Shown: positions 1 through 11,819 of the stretch, one piece after another | How positions within the stretch are numbered: the stretch's first letter is position 1 | Layout of the letters: every line of letters starts with the position of its first letter | Source of the DNA: Saltatorellus ferox | GTDB taxonomy: Bacteria; Planctomycetota; UBA1135; GCA-002686595 | Assembly (NCBI GenBank): GCA_007751475.1 | Contig: CP036434.1 | Span: forward strand, 1 to 64,000 | Direction of reading: 5' to 3' | Length of the DNA stretch: 64,000 nt | Program-made: the position numbers and the translations under genes | Notes under the pieces: generated by a model | Databases searched by the model: none | What the model was told of the DNA's origin: nothing | What the model saw: only the letters and a program-made list of their open reading frames with translations

Positions 1-1836
1 ATGGAAGACTCGCCGCAGCGATCCGGTCACCCGGATGAACGCCCCAAGGGGGTCCCGCGTGCCTCGCAGGAAAACCTCTTCGACCTCAGCGGTGGAGCTC
101 CCTCCAGGCGACTTCCCGAGCCGCCCCAGGCGATTCGGAACCACGCGGGGCGGAACCCAGACGGGAGGCCCACGGCTCCGCTACGCGCGGAAGCGGCTCC
201 TCGGCCAGAAGCTGCCGTTCGGCCGGAAGCGCCCCGGCGGGAGCGCAGCGGCGGCTTCGTGGGCGAGGGTCAGAGCATCGCTCCCCTGGGGGACGCCCTG
301 CAGGCGATCCTCCAGACGGCCATCAAGCCCGAGCAGTTCCAGACCTGGTTCAAGCGTTCCAAGCTCGTCCGTATCGACGACGAGGCGGCGACGATCGCCG
401 TGACGAACTCCTTCGCTCGAGAGTGGATCAATCGGTACTACCTCGATGTGCTGGAGACCGCCGTCGAGAAGCTCCTCGGCCAGAAGCGACGCGTCATCAT
501 CGTCGAGCAGCCCGAGAGCCTCGTCGACCACCCCGTAGAGAAGGCGGCGCAACCGCCTGCCGCGACGCCCGACGTGCCCGCTCCACCGCTTGGGGGCCGC
601 CCGCCGGTGGTGCCAGGGCACGCCGAGGCGAAGGCTCCCTCGGACTCCGCTGCTGACTCCGCTGCTGACTCCGCTGCTGACTCCGCTGCTGGCCCAACGG
701 CTGGCCCAACGGCTGGCACGGCTCCCGGTCTGCCGGAGCGCCACCGCCACGCCTCGAAGTCGATCCGCCGCGGCGTCATCGGGCAGCTGGAGAGTTCGTC
801 CGACTTCGTGCTCAACCAGAAGTGCACGTTCGACAACTTCGTCGTCGGGCCCTGCAACCGGTTCGGCCACGCCGCCTCGATGGGGGCCGCCGAGCAGCCC
901 GGGAAGAGCTACAACCCGCTCTTCCTCCACGGAAGCGTCGGCGTGGGCAAGACGCACCTCCTCCAGGCGTTCTGCTTCTCGGTCCTGGAGCGATTCCCGG
1001 ACTACCGGATTCTCTATCTGTCGTGCGAGACCTTCGTCAACCACTTCATCAGCGCCCTCGACGCCGGTGACATGCAGCGATTCCGCGACAAGTACCGCGA
1101 CATCGACGTGCTGGTGATCGACGACATCCAGACGCTCGCGAACAAGGAGAAGAGCCAGGAGGAGTTCTTCCACACCTTCAATTCGCTCTACAACGCGGGC
1201 AAGCAGATCGTGCTGTCCGCGGACTGCCCGCCGAAGGACATCCCGACGCTCCACGATCGTCTCGTTTCGCGCTTCAAGTGGGGCATGGTGACCGAGATCG
1301 AGCCGCCTTGCTACGAGACGCGCATGGCGATCGTCAAGCGGAAGAGCCGCGAGCGCGGCGACGAGGTACCGGACGAGATCGCGCGCTTCATCGCCGAGAA
1401 CATCGAGGAGAACGTACGCGAGCTCGAAGGGGCCGTCACGCGCCTGATCGGCTACTCCAGGATGACGGGCGCTCCGCTATCGCTCGACCTCGCGAGGGAA
1501 GCGCTCGCCGGGCTCATCGAGGTCCGCAAGGGTGCGCCCACGGTCGAGGACATCATCCACCAGGTGACGGATCACTACCAGGTGAAGCTGTCGGACCTGC
1601 AGTCCAAGCGCCGGACGAAGGCCATCGCGTTCCCGCGACAGGTCGCGATGTACCTCGCCCGCAAGGTGACGCGGCACTCGCTGGAGGAGATCGGAGGCTT
1701 CTTCGGCGGCCGGGATCACACCACGGTCCTCTACGCCGTCGACAAGATGGAGAAGCTCATCGTCAGCGACGCGGTGTTCTCCAAGGACATCCAGCAGTTC
1801 ATGGACCGGCTCGGCAACGGCGGACGCAAGGGTTGA
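1..1836 (+). CDS. dnaA: Chromosomal replication initiator DnaA
   Basis: DnaA binds DnaA boxes at oriC, opens the duplex and recruits the helicase. The 611-aa frame has an N-terminal extension, a domain I-like segment (about 95-160), a long Pro/Ala linker (about 165-255), the AAA+ domain with Walker A G311-T318 (GSVGVGKT) and Walker B D374-D375, the SRF arginine-finger region near R424, and the domain IV signature GGRDHTTVL at 569-577. It is longer than most DnaA proteins (about 450-500 aa) because of the N-terminal extension and a linker that contains exact tandem repeats. The window begins on the ATG, as in genomes linearised at dnaA, so the upstream promoter and any earlier in-frame start are not visible. 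A strong hairpin follows the stop codon. Confidence 0.97.
   Translation: MEDSPQRSGHPDERPKGVPRASQENLFDLSGGAPSRRLPEPPQAIRNHAGRNPDGRPTAPLRAEAAPRPEAAVRPEAPRRERSGGFVGEGQSIAPLGDALQAILQTAIKPEQFQTWFKRSKLVRIDDEAATIAVTNSFAREWINRYYLDVLETAVEKLLGQKRRVIIVEQPESLVDHPVEKAAQPPAATPDVPAPPLGGRPPVVPGHAEAKAPSDSAADSAADSAADSAAGPTAGPTAGTAPGLPERHRHASKSIRRGVIGQLESSSDFVLNQKCTFDNFVVGPCNRFGHAASMGAAEQPGKSYNPLFLHGSVGVGKTHLLQAFCFSVLERFPDYRILYLSCETFVNHFISALDAGDMQRFRDKYRDIDVLVIDDIQTLANKEKSQEEFFHTFNSLYNAGKQIVLSADCPPKDIPTLHDRLVSRFKWGMVTEIEPPCYETRMAIVKRKSRERGDEVPDEIARFIAENIEENVRELEGAVTRLIGYSRMTGAPLSLDLAREALAGLIEVRKGAPTVEDIIHQVTDHYQVKLSDLQSKRRTKAIAFPRQVAMYLARKVTRHSLEEIGGFFGGRDHTTVLYAVDKMEKLIVSDAVFSKDIQQFMDRLGNGGRKG
643..714 (+). 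repeat. In-frame 12-bp tandem repeats in the DnaA linker
   Basis: Four exact copies of gactccgctgct (643-690) are followed directly by two exact copies of ggcccaacggct (691-714). They encode D-S-A-A and G-P-T-A units in the disordered linker between DnaA domains I and III. The unit length is a multiple of three, so copy-number change would alter linker length without breaking the frame. Confidence 0.95.
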
Positions 1837-1871
1837 GAGCCTTCCGAAGCTCAAGCTGCTGCCTCGTGCAC

Positions 1872-1916
1872 GCCGCGGGCCGCGATCGGGATCAACCCCT
1901 GGTCGCGGCCCGCGGC
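1872..1916 (+). terminator. Hairpin terminator after dnaA
   Basis: A perfect 14-bp GC-rich inverted repeat (1872-1885 with 1903-1916, gccgcgggccgcga and its complement) closes a 17-nt loop about 35 bp after the dnaA stop codon. It is followed by a short T-containing stretch (tgttt). The structure fits an intrinsic terminator, although the U tract is weak. Confidence 0.6.
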
Positions 1917-1939
1917 CGTGTTTCGGCCCTCCGTGCACA

Positions 1940-2240
1940 ACTTCGTGGAAACCGCGTGGACGGCGTGTCAGTCCACCGTGAGTCGCGTGTCGAGCGATCG
2001 GGGAACGATCGGCCGGCGATGTGGACTCCGATGGGGAGAACGCTGAATGGATCGGGGATGACTCGGCCATCCCGGGGGCGGCGCGGAAGGCCCCTGGAGA
2101 GCTGTGGAATCCGAGGCGGTTTCCCACGGCTTATCCACGGGCGGCGCAGATTCATCCACGCTCGGTCGACCGCCCTAAACCCTTGAGAAGAAAAGACCAA
2201 GGATCGCACGAGTCCAGCTCTACACCGTGGACAGGGGCCC
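1940..2240. other. Candidate oriC with DnaA-box-like sites
   Basis: The dnaA-dnaN gap has no convincing gene and is rich in TCCAC/GTGGA cores. I count about eight, at 1944, 1955, 1970, 2020, 2103, 2131, 2152 and 2226. The best is TTATCCACG at 2131-2139 (8 of 9 to TTATCCACA); TCATCCACG at 2152-2160 is weaker, and the complement of 2226-2234 (CTGTCCACG) fits the high-GC variant TTGTCCACA at 7 of 9. A mildly A/T-richer stretch (about 2165-2275) lies next to the cluster and could be the unwinding element. Position next to dnaA and the box density support an origin, but no long AT-rich 13-mers are evident. Confidence 0.5.
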
Positions 2241-2503
2241 CTAATAAGACGATGATCTTAACTACAGCGGAGCGCCTGGAAAACCGGCAGCTCCAGGCGT
2301 GCGGAGCCCGCTCCGATGCTGGCAGGTTGATCGGCCATCGCGCTTCCGCACTGAAGGCTTTTCGCGCAGCGAAGGGCCCAAAGCCTCGATGAGCGATCCG
2401 CACCAGCCATCCATCCGACAACTGCTCTCCTTCCACCACCTGCCACTACCCCCTGGCTCCAACCAAAGACCCGGAACCCAAGCGCTCCGGGAACATAGAA
2501 TCG

Positions 2504-3604
2504 ATGAAGGCCACCTGCGACCGTGATGCTCTGCGAGAAGGACTCGCCATCATCAACAGCGTCATCCCGAGCAAGAGCACCAAGCCGATCCTCGACAACG
2601 TGTGTCTGGTGGCAACGGATGACACGCTCGAGCTCGTGGCCACGGACCAAGAGGTCTCGGTGCGGTTCAAGATCACGCAGTGCAAGGTCATCGAACCAGG
2701 ACCGGTGGTGATCCCCGCCCGCACGGCCTTCGACTTCGTCCGTGACCTGTCGGGTGAGACCGTGACGATCGCGACGTCCGACACCCAGTGCACCATCACC
2801 AGCGGAGCGGACTCCTGTGACCTCGTGGTGGCCGATGCCGACGAGTTCCCGGTCGTACCACGGTTCAAGGACGACGGCGCCGTGAGCCTCCAGGGAGGGA
2901 ACTTCACGCGACTCGTGGGCAGGACCGCCTTCGCAGCCGCCAAGGAGGCCGGGCGCTACTCCATGCACGGGGTGCTGACCGAGCTGGAGAACGATCAGCT
3001 GCGCCTCGTGGCCACGGACGGGCGCAGGCTGTCGATGGCGACCATCCCGGTGGAGATGAAGGGAATGGAGGCCAAGCGGGCGATCGTACCCACCAAGGGC
3101 ATGCAGCTCTTCTGCCGGGTCATCACGGATCCCCTGGACCAGGTGAAGCTGGCGCTGCACGAGGATCAGATCGGGCTCATCTCCAAGAACGCCGAGATCT
3201 TCGCGCGGCTGATCGACGGTGACTTCCCCCAGTACCAGGCCGTGATCCCGGCCGAGTGCGGCAACCGCATCGAAGCCGACGCCGAACAGTTCACCCGCAA
3301 GCTGCGGCTCGTGTCGAACGTCTCCGGTGACGAGACGAGGGCGGTTCGACTGCGGGTCAAAGGGGACCAGCTCGAGATGTACGGCCATTCGGCTGGCCGC
3401 GGTGAGGCGACCGCCCACATGGACGTGTCGTTCCGCGGCGAGGACTCGGATATCGCCTTCAACCCGGACTACGTTCTCGACGGCATCAAGCACGGCCAGC
3501 CCGAGCTCGTCGTCCTGGAGTTCGCCCAGAAGACCAGTCCGGGGAAGTTCACCCTCGGTGAGAACCACGTTTACATCGTGATGCCGATCACCCTCGACGC
3601 CTGA
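2504..3604 (+). CDS. dnaN: DNA polymerase III beta subunit (sliding clamp)
   Basis: This 366-aa protein is the ring-shaped processivity clamp that tethers polymerase III to DNA. Length and layout fit the three-domain beta clamp: it opens MKATCDRDALREGL, has the conserved SKSTKPILDNV segment near residue 25, an ATDGRRLS motif in the middle domain, and ends with the typical MPITL-type C-terminus. The ATG at 2504 fits the family start. It stands third-party free behind the candidate oriC and about 50 bp before the DUF721 gene, with which it probably shares a transcript. No recF follows it. Confidence 0.97.
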   Translation: MKATCDRDALREGLAIINSVIPSKSTKPILDNVCLVATDDTLELVATDQEVSVRFKITQCKVIEPGPVVIPARTAFDFVRDLSGETVTIATSDTQCTITSGADSCDLVVADADEFPVVPRFKDDGAVSLQGGNFTRLVGRTAFAAAKEAGRYSMHGVLTELENDQLRLVATDGRRLSMATIPVEMKGMEAKRAIVPTKGMQLFCRVITDPLDQVKLALHEDQIGLISKNAEIFARLIDGDFPQYQAVIPAECGNRIEADAEQFTRKLRLVSNVSGDETRAVRLRVKGDQLEMYGHSAGRGEATAHMDVSFRGEDSDIAFNPDYVLDGIKHGQPELVVLEFAQKTSPGKFTLGENHVYIVMPITLDA

Positions 3605-3651
3605 TCCTCGCTCGCTCTCAGCGCTCCCGTCCTCTCACCCCTCCGATCCCT

Positions 3652-6653
<3,002 letters not shown>

Positions 6654-6707
6654 GAGCGTTTTAGGTGGATGTAAATCGGACATACTCCGATGACTGAAGG
6701 CATCTGG

Positions 6708-6750
6708 CGATCCTCGCCCGGCCCCGATCCAGGGTGCTGGGCGAGGATCG
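6708..6750 (+). terminator. Hairpin terminator after gyrB
   Basis: A perfect 12-bp inverted repeat (cgatcctcgccc at 6708-6719, its complement at 6739-6750) encloses a 19-nt loop and is followed by TTT. It lies 55 bp past the gyrB stop. It covers a possible GTG start at 6734 of the next gene, which argues that the next gene starts further downstream. Confidence 0.7.
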
Positions 6751-6817
6751 TTTCAAGCCAGGGAGCGGTCCGGTCGATAGGTGCAGTTGTCTCGCTACCT
6801 CGGGACGCCCTCCCCAA

Positions 6818-7633
6818 GTGAAGTACACCCAGAGACTAGATTACGGCCGGCTTGCGGAAGTTCTGCATGAGCGCGGTCTCGCTGGCCTTGACGCCATCAG
6901 GGAGCTCCTCCAGCTGAGCCAGGACGGCGGTATGCCGTTCTGCGAAGCGCTGGTGACCTCAAACCTGGTGTCCGACTGGGACCTGTCGAAGGTCGTCTGT
7001 GAGACCTTCCAGCTGCCCTTCCTGCCCGTGGACCTGATCACGCCGAATCCGGCTGCCCTCGCGGAGATCAACGTCGCTGACTTCCAGAAGCACCAGCTCG
7101 TGCCCCTGGACATCTTCGGTCAGGTATTGACCGTGGCGATGCCCGGTCTCGTGCCGGCGGAAGTGCTCGCTCACATCGCGGCCATGTCGGATTTCGAGGT
7201 CCTGCCCGTCGTGGGTACGGTGGAATCGAACCGACGCTGGATCTCGGAACACATGGCGGTCGCACCGCCGCCGGCTCGCGAAGGCGGCTGGGAGTCGATG
7301 TTCGACGAGGCAGATGCCTCCGTCGCCGGCGAAAGCGGTGGCCCGGCGGATGCGCTGAGCATGCTGGACGATCCGATGCTCGGTGGAGGCAGTCTTGACG
7401 ACGCGATCCTGCCGCTCGACGACGATTCGCTGGAGATCGACGATACGGCGCTGGATCTGGGTGCCATCGAGACTCTTCCTGTCGACGACGATCTTGACTC
7501 CGGCTTCGAGCTCGACGTGCTCGACGATCCTGAGGATCTCAGCGCTGCCGGAGGCGGAAGTCCTCGGGCGGGGAGTCCGTCCGTTCTCCCGCCGATGCCG
7601 GAGTTCAATCCGGACCAGCGCGAGGCGAGCTGA
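6818..7633 (+). CDS. MshEN / GspE-PilB N-terminal domain protein with acidic tail
   Basis: Residues about 8-145 resemble the N-terminal domain of GspE/PilB-type secretion ATPases (T2SSE_N/MshEN): two helical repeats, then a beta-containing half with VPLDIFGQVLTVAM. No ATPase domain follows. The second half (about 175-271) is a low-complexity acidic tail rich in Asp/Leu. Some MshEN domains bind c-di-GMP, but here the first motif reads RLAEVLHERG, with Ala replacing the usual Gly, so binding is doubtful. I chose the GTG at 6818 because the earlier GTG at 6734 lies inside the gyrB terminator hairpin; neither has a good ribosome site. Its role is unknown; the nearby chemotaxis genes may be relevant. 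Confidence 0.7.
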   Translation: MKYTQRLDYGRLAEVLHERGLAGLDAIRELLQLSQDGGMPFCEALVTSNLVSDWDLSKVVCETFQLPFLPVDLITPNPAALAEINVADFQKHQLVPLDIFGQVLTVAMPGLVPAEVLAHIAAMSDFEVLPVVGTVESNRRWISEHMAVAPPPAREGGWESMFDEADASVAGESGGPADALSMLDDPMLGGGSLDDAILPLDDDSLEIDDTALDLGAIETLPVDDDLDSGFELDVLDDPEDLSAAGGGSPRAGSPSVLPPMPEFNPDQREAS

Positions 7634-7708
7634 TCGCTGCGACGTCGCGGGGAGTCTCTCCCCGTGCCGTGGTTTTCCCGCCGGGCGCTAGTGCCCTGAT
7701 TCAAAGCA

Positions 7709-7924
7709 CTAGCCTGCATTATTCACGAGTTTGCTCCACCAGTGCGTTCAAACCGCGGTGTGGCAAGGAAGACGACCGAACGAAGCGGAGGCGGGCCCGT
7801 AGGCCCGTCGAGCATTCTGTGAGGGAGCCCGCGAAGCGGGCGGCAGCCAAAGGCTGCCGTCTGACGCCGCCACGGCGTGGTTTGGGCGTGCTGGTGGTGC
7901 AAACTCGTGAATAATGCAGGCTAG
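7709..7924. mobile_element. MITE-like palindromic element with CTAG target duplication
   Basis: Two 26-bp sequences, at 7709-7734 and 7899-7924, are perfect reverse complements. The outer four bases are CTAG, itself a palindrome, so the structure reads as CTAG target duplications around an element of about 208 bp (7713-7920) with 22-bp perfect terminal repeats beginning cctgcattattcacg. Similarity between the arms continues imperfectly for about 25 bp more. Inside are perfect small hairpins (7827-7832/7836-7841 and 7842-7848/7852-7858). I see no transposase. From memory the termini and 4-bp duplication resemble IS1380-type ends, but I could not check. With flanks it fills the gap of about 350 bp before the chemotaxis genes. 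Confidence 0.75.
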
Positions 7925-7980
7925 GGGGTTTCCGCTTCCGGACGTCCTTGTTCTCCGTGCGTTGCCCGGGACAAGTCAGC

Positions 7981-8634
7981 TCACGCTGCGCGATCTTCTC
8001 CGCTGGCCCTCGCCGAGCGCGGGTCCGTTGTCGCGTAGAACTCCTCCGCGACAGCAAGGGCCACGCCGAAGGGCAGCACGATCATCGCCGGGTACGTCTT
8101 GTCCCCGGCAAGCACCTTGGTCTCGACCCAGGCAACTCGGCCTTCAGGGATCCGGCTGATGAGGGCGCTCTTCGCGCCCACGGACGGAGAGACCTTCAGG
8201 TCATCCACGGACTGCGAAATGCGCAGGTTCCGCTCCAGGTCCTGGAAGACGCGGTTCCACGAACCGCACAGCAGGTTCGCCATCTCCTGGAACGTCTCGA
8301 TGTCGTTCTTCGAGAGACCTGACTTCGCTTTCTCTTCCTTCGCCGAGTCAGGGATCATCAGCACCTCGCCGATGATCTCGATGACCAGAGCATTGGGGAA
8401 CGCGAAGTAGATGTGGCCGAAGCCGGCGTCGTTCTTCTCGATCTGCGTTTCGATGACGACATGGTTCGAATCCATGTGCCTGTCGATCTCAGCAGCACCC
8501 GACGCGATCACGATCGGGGCGCACTCGGCCTTCGCGCCGAAGCCAACGAGCATTTCCCAGTCCGTGAACACCTGTTCCATGCCCCTGGGTGACAGATCAC
8601 CGAAGAGATTCTGGAGCTTGACGATGGTGATCAT
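7981..8634 (-). CDS. CheC/CheX-family chemotaxis protein
   Basis: This 217-aa protein looks like a CheC/CheX-type CheY-P phosphatase. It has a beta-rich N-terminal half (GAAEIDRHMDSN, FAFPNALVIEIIGEVL) and the helix EMANLLCGSWNRV, which carries the E-x-x-N spacing used by these phosphatases to attack phospho-Asp. Only one such helix is obvious, whereas classical CheC has two, so CheX-like is the better label. The ATG at 8634 was chosen because it is the first good start after the upstream cheY stop (8682), 47 bp away. The pair is probably co-transcribed. FliN/FliM-like architecture is a weaker alternative. Phosphatase activity is inferred. Confidence 0.7.
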   Translation of the reverse strand: MITIVKLQNLFGDLSPRGMEQVFTDWEMLVGFGAKAECAPIVIASGAAEIDRHMDSNHVVIETQIEKNDAGFGHIYFAFPNALVIEIIGEVLMIPDSAKEEKAKSGLSKNDIETFQEMANLLCGSWNRVFQDLERNLRISQSVDDLKVSPSVGAKSALISRIPEGRVAWVETKVLAGDKTYPAMIVLPFGVALAVAEEFYATTDPRSARASGEDRAA

Positions 8635-8681
8635 GGAACTGGCTGCGGGTGGATCGACGTGAATGACGGCCGGAGGCCGTT

Positions 8682-9053
8682 CTACGCTGCGGTCACGAAC
8701 TTGATCCGTTCTTCCAGCTTCTCCGGCGTGAACGGCTTCGTGATGTAGGCGTTGGCACCCGCATCGAGCGCTGCCTGGACCTTGTCGTCGCCGGACTCCG
8801 TGGTCAGCATCACGATCGGAACCTTGTGGCTGCTGGTACGGGCTTCCTTGACGAAGGTCAGTCCGTCCATGACGGGCATGTTCCAATCGCACAGGACGAC
8901 GTCGAACTTTCCGCCCTTGAGGGCATCGAGGCCCTCCTGGCCGTTGCCGGCCTCTGCGGTGGGAGCAATATCCAGACCGGCGGCGCGGAGCGCCTTGGAG
9001 ACCAGCTTGCGCATGACGCCTGAGTCGTCGACGAGGACTACGTTGAGTCCCAT
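8682..9053 (-). CDS. cheY: CheY-like single-domain response regulator
   Basis: The product is a 123-aa stand-alone receiver domain. It has the acidic pair D9/D10, the phosphoacceptor D56 in LCDWNMPVMDG, the switch Thr T84 and the conserved Lys K106 in ITKPFTP. This is the full CheY catalytic set with no output domain, so it presumably carries the signal from CheA to the motility apparatus. The frame is open further upstream, but the ATG at 9053 gives the standard CheY N-terminus (MGLNVVLVDDS). It lies upstream of the CheC/CheX-like gene, divergent from mcp. A sigma-28-type -10 element on this strand is noted separately. Confidence 0.92.
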   Translation of the reverse strand: MGLNVVLVDDSGVMRKLVSKALRAAGLDIAPTAEAGNGQEGLDALKGGKFDVVLCDWNMPVMDGLTFVKEARTSSHKVPIVMLTTESGDDKVQAALDAGANAYITKPFTPEKLEERIKFVTAA

Positions 9054-9196
9054 GGGTGTGATCGTTGCGTGCCGGTGAGGCACGGAAGGAGACGGTGGTG
9101 AACGGCACGCGAGTGCCACGTAGGGCTCCCGAAGCGAGCGGACGTACCGGGCTGTATCGGGCCTGAAGCCCGCCGAACTCAATGAAGCTCCCAGGC

Positions 9197-9225
9197 TTTA
9201 TCGGCAAATGCCCTTATTTCTGACC
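9197..9225 (-). promoter_or_regulatory. Possible sigma-28 (FliA/SigD-type) promoter for the minus-strand cheY
   Basis: On the minus strand 9205-9197 reads GCCGATAAA, a perfect match to the sigma-28 -10 element GCCGATAA, about 145 bp upstream of the cheY start. The -35 region expected near 9217-9224 is poor (tcagaaat against TAAAGTTT). Association with a chemotaxis gene makes it worth listing, but a chance match is quite possible. Confidence 0.28.
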
Positions 9226-9301
9226 GGGGTAGCCGCCCGCGGGATGCACCGGCGCAAATCAGGGGAAATACCTACTCGCACGTCAAGGTGAGCCGCCGAG
9301 C

Positions 9302-11707
9302 GTGTCGACATCGAGGCACCGCACTCCCATTCCGCGACCCTCTTTCTCCGCCTCTCACATTCCCACGGCACCTCAAGCCGGAAACGCTCCCACTGCGCCC
9401 AAGTCTGCTCTTCAGCGGTTGTTTCGCCCGCAGGCCTGGTCTCTGACCGCCCGAATCGTGGTTCTCTGTGTCGCGAGCGGCGTCGGCTCGATCACGTTGG
9501 TGAGCTCCCTCATCTACAACCAGCTCAGCAAGACGCTGATGGAGGAGGGAACCTCTCACCTGGAGGCGATCCTTCAGAATCGAAAAGGCATCGTGGAGTC
9601 GCACCTCGTGGCAGCGACGGCCGGTCAAATGAGGACCACGTCGAAGAACCGCATGGTGGCAGAAGCGGCCGCGGAGTTCGCGGACGCGTGGCAAGCGCTC
9701 CCGACGGAGGTCCCGGAACTCATGGGCACCTTCGACGACGCTGTCCACAACTACTACACGTCTGAGTTTCGTCCCCGCCTGGAAGAGAACGGTGATGAGT
9801 GGACCGGAGAGACCTCTGTCTTCCCGACCGATCCAACGGGAGTGCTCCTTCAAGGCCTCTACATCGCAGCCAATGCGCAGCCCGTCGGATCCAAACATCG
9901 CATGATCCAGTCGGCCCGTGGAACCACCTACGACAAGGTCCACGCTGCCTATCATCCGTGGTTCACCACGTACCTGGAGACCAACGGGTACTACGACGTC
10001 TTCCTCTTCGATCTCAAGGGCAACCTCATCTACTCGGTGTTCCAGGAGTGCGACTTCGGAACGAACTTCCTCCGTGGCCCGCACCGAACGTCCAATCTGG
10101 CCAAGGCGTACAAGAGTGCGCTCGAGTCCACCGTCCCTGGCGATGTCACCGCGGTCGACACCAAGGACTATCTGCCCAGCTACGGAGCGCACGCCAGCTT
10201 CCTCTCTGCCCCGATCTATAGCGGCGATACGAAGGTGGGCGTCCTCGCCTTCCAGCTACCCGTCGACAAGATCGACAGCGTGGTGGGAGATCGCGCCGAG
10301 CTGAAAGAGACCGGAGAAACCTACCTCGTGGGAGAGGACCGAACGGCGCGTTCGACCCTTCGCCACGTCGACCATAGCGAGCATCAGCATCTCGGAAGCG
10401 AGCCGGTCGAGCTTGCGTTCAGCGGGATGACCGGCGTCATGCATTCGGTCAACTACCAGGGGACACCGGTGTTGACGGCCTACGCTCCGGTGGACTTTGG
10501 CGACTTCCGCCAGGCGATGCTGGTGGAGATGTCCCTGGCAGAGATCGAGGCCCCGGCGCGTCACATTCTCTCGCGGGTCATGTTTCTCGGGGTGGCTCTG
10601 GCGCTGCTCGTGGGCATCGGCGCGTTCATCTTCGCCCGCTCCCTCGCACGGCCCGTGATCGAGGTCATCCGGAGCGTGCAGGAAACGGTGGCGAACCGCG
10701 ACCTTTCGCGTCGTCTGCCCTTGAACCGTCAGGACGAACTGGGCGAGCTCAACCGCTCCTTCAACGAACTCCTCGGCAACTTCCACGACGTCATCGAGGA
10801 GATCGGCATCGGCTGCGAGCACATCGATCGCGCCGCGACCCAGACCCAGGCAGCGAGCCAGCAGCTGGCCGGCGCGTCCACGGAGCAGTCGTCGACCCTC
10901 GAATCGATCCGCTCCAACATCGACAGCGTCTCGGGGATGGCCCAACGGAACGCCGACAATGCGGATCAGGCGAACTCACTCTCCGAGGAGTACGCGGCCA
11001 CGGCGGACCACAGCAAGTCCGAGATGTCCCGCATGAAGGAGGCCATGGATGACATCCGTGAATCCAGTGCGAACATCTCGACGATCATCAAGGTGATCGA
11101 CGACATCGCGTTCCAAACGAATCTTCTCGCACTCAACGCGGCCGTCGAGGCTGCGCGCGCCGGCGAAGCAGGTAAGGGGTTCGCGGTGGTGGCCGAAGAA
11201 GTGCGGGCGCTCGCCCAGCGAAGCGCCGAATCCGCCAAGGAAACGGGCCGCATCGTCACGGAATCGAACGATCAGATCACGCGGGGTGTGGCCAGCGCGG
11301 AAAGCGTCAACAGCTCCCTCGAACAGATTCACGAAGGCTCGAAGCGCGTCAACATCCTGATTCGCGAGATCGCGGCGGCGTCGTCGGAGCAGCTCGACGG
11401 TATTCAGAGCGTCTCCACGAGCATCAAGGAGCTGGAGCTGGTGACGCAGAACAACGCGTCGAACGCGGAGGAACTCGCTTCGACCGCCGTGGAAACGGCG
11501 GACCAGGTCCAGACCGTCAGGAGCCTTGTGCTTCAGCACAATCTCTCCGGTGATTCGACCGGTTCGGCGAAATCATCGAAGTCATCGGGATCGAGCGGCC
11601 TCAAGCAGCCGAGTCCCAAGGCTCCTCTTCCCGCCCCCGCCAGCCAAAAGGACCACGGATTCTCGATGTCCCATGAGGACCACGAGTTCCCGATGGACGC
11701 CTTCTAG
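9302..11707 (+). CDS. Methyl-accepting chemotaxis protein
   Basis: This 801-aa transmembrane receptor would control CheA. There is a first membrane helix at about 47-68, a periplasmic sensor region of about 350 residues (PAS-like/Cache-type by layout; ligand unknown), a second helix at about 425-446, a HAMP linker, and a long coiled-coil cytoplasmic domain. The highly conserved hairpin tip ([20 protein letters not shown], about 606-625) is intact. The tail ends EFPMDAF; I do not recognise a classical NWETF-type pentapeptide. The GTG start at 9302 follows aaggtgag (9284-9291) at a plausible spacing. It heads the chemotaxis operon, 112 bp before cheA. Confidence 0.92.
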   Translation: MSTSRHRTPIPRPSFSASHIPTAPQAGNAPTAPKSALQRLFRPQAWSLTARIVVLCVASGVGSITLVSSLIYNQLSKTLMEEGTSHLEAILQNRKGIVESHLVAATAGQMRTTSKNRMVAEAAAEFADAWQALPTEVPELMGTFDDAVHNYYTSEFRPRLEENGDEWTGETSVFPTDPTGVLLQGLYIAANAQPVGSKHRMIQSARGTTYDKVHAAYHPWFTTYLETNGYYDVFLFDLKGNLIYSVFQECDFGTNFLRGPHRTSNLAKAYKSALESTVPGDVTAVDTKDYLPSYGAHASFLSAPIYSGDTKVGVLAFQLPVDKIDSVVGDRAELKETGETYLVGEDRTARSTLRHVDHSEHQHLGSEPVELAFSGMTGVMHSVNYQGTPVLTAYAPVDFGDFRQAMLVEMSLAEIEAPARHILSRVMFLGVALALLVGIGAFIFARSLARPVIEVIRSVQETVANRDLSRRLPLNRQDELGELNRSFNELLGNFHDVIEEIGIGCEHIDRAATQTQAASQQLAGASTEQSSTLESIRSNIDSVSGMAQRNADNADQANSLSEEYAATADHSKSEMSRMKEAMDDIRESSANISTIIKVIDDIAFQTNLLALNAAVEAARAGEAGKGFAVVAEEVRALAQRSAESAKETGRIVTESNDQITRGVASAESVNSSLEQIHEGSKRVNILIREIAAASSEQLDGIQSVSTSIKELELVTQNNASNAEELASTAVETADQVQTVRSLVLQHNLSGDSTGSAKSSKSSGSSGLKQPSPKAPLPAPASQKDHGFSMSHEDHEFPMDAF

Positions 11708-11819
11708 TTCGGTCCGAGTCCCCGAGGGCTTCGGGCAGGCAGGTCCCCACTGCCGCCTGTTCCCCTCGGTCCTGAATCGTCCTCCCCACGACCATCGACC
11801 GCTCGGCTGAACCTCCTCG

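Noticed and set aside
643..714. Possible CRISPR-like repeat
   Set aside because: The units are contiguous 12-bp copies without spacers and lie in frame in dnaA.
6734..6817. GTG start at 6734 for the MshEN-like gene
   Set aside because: It lies inside the perfect gyrB terminator hairpin, and the added residues look unlike the family.
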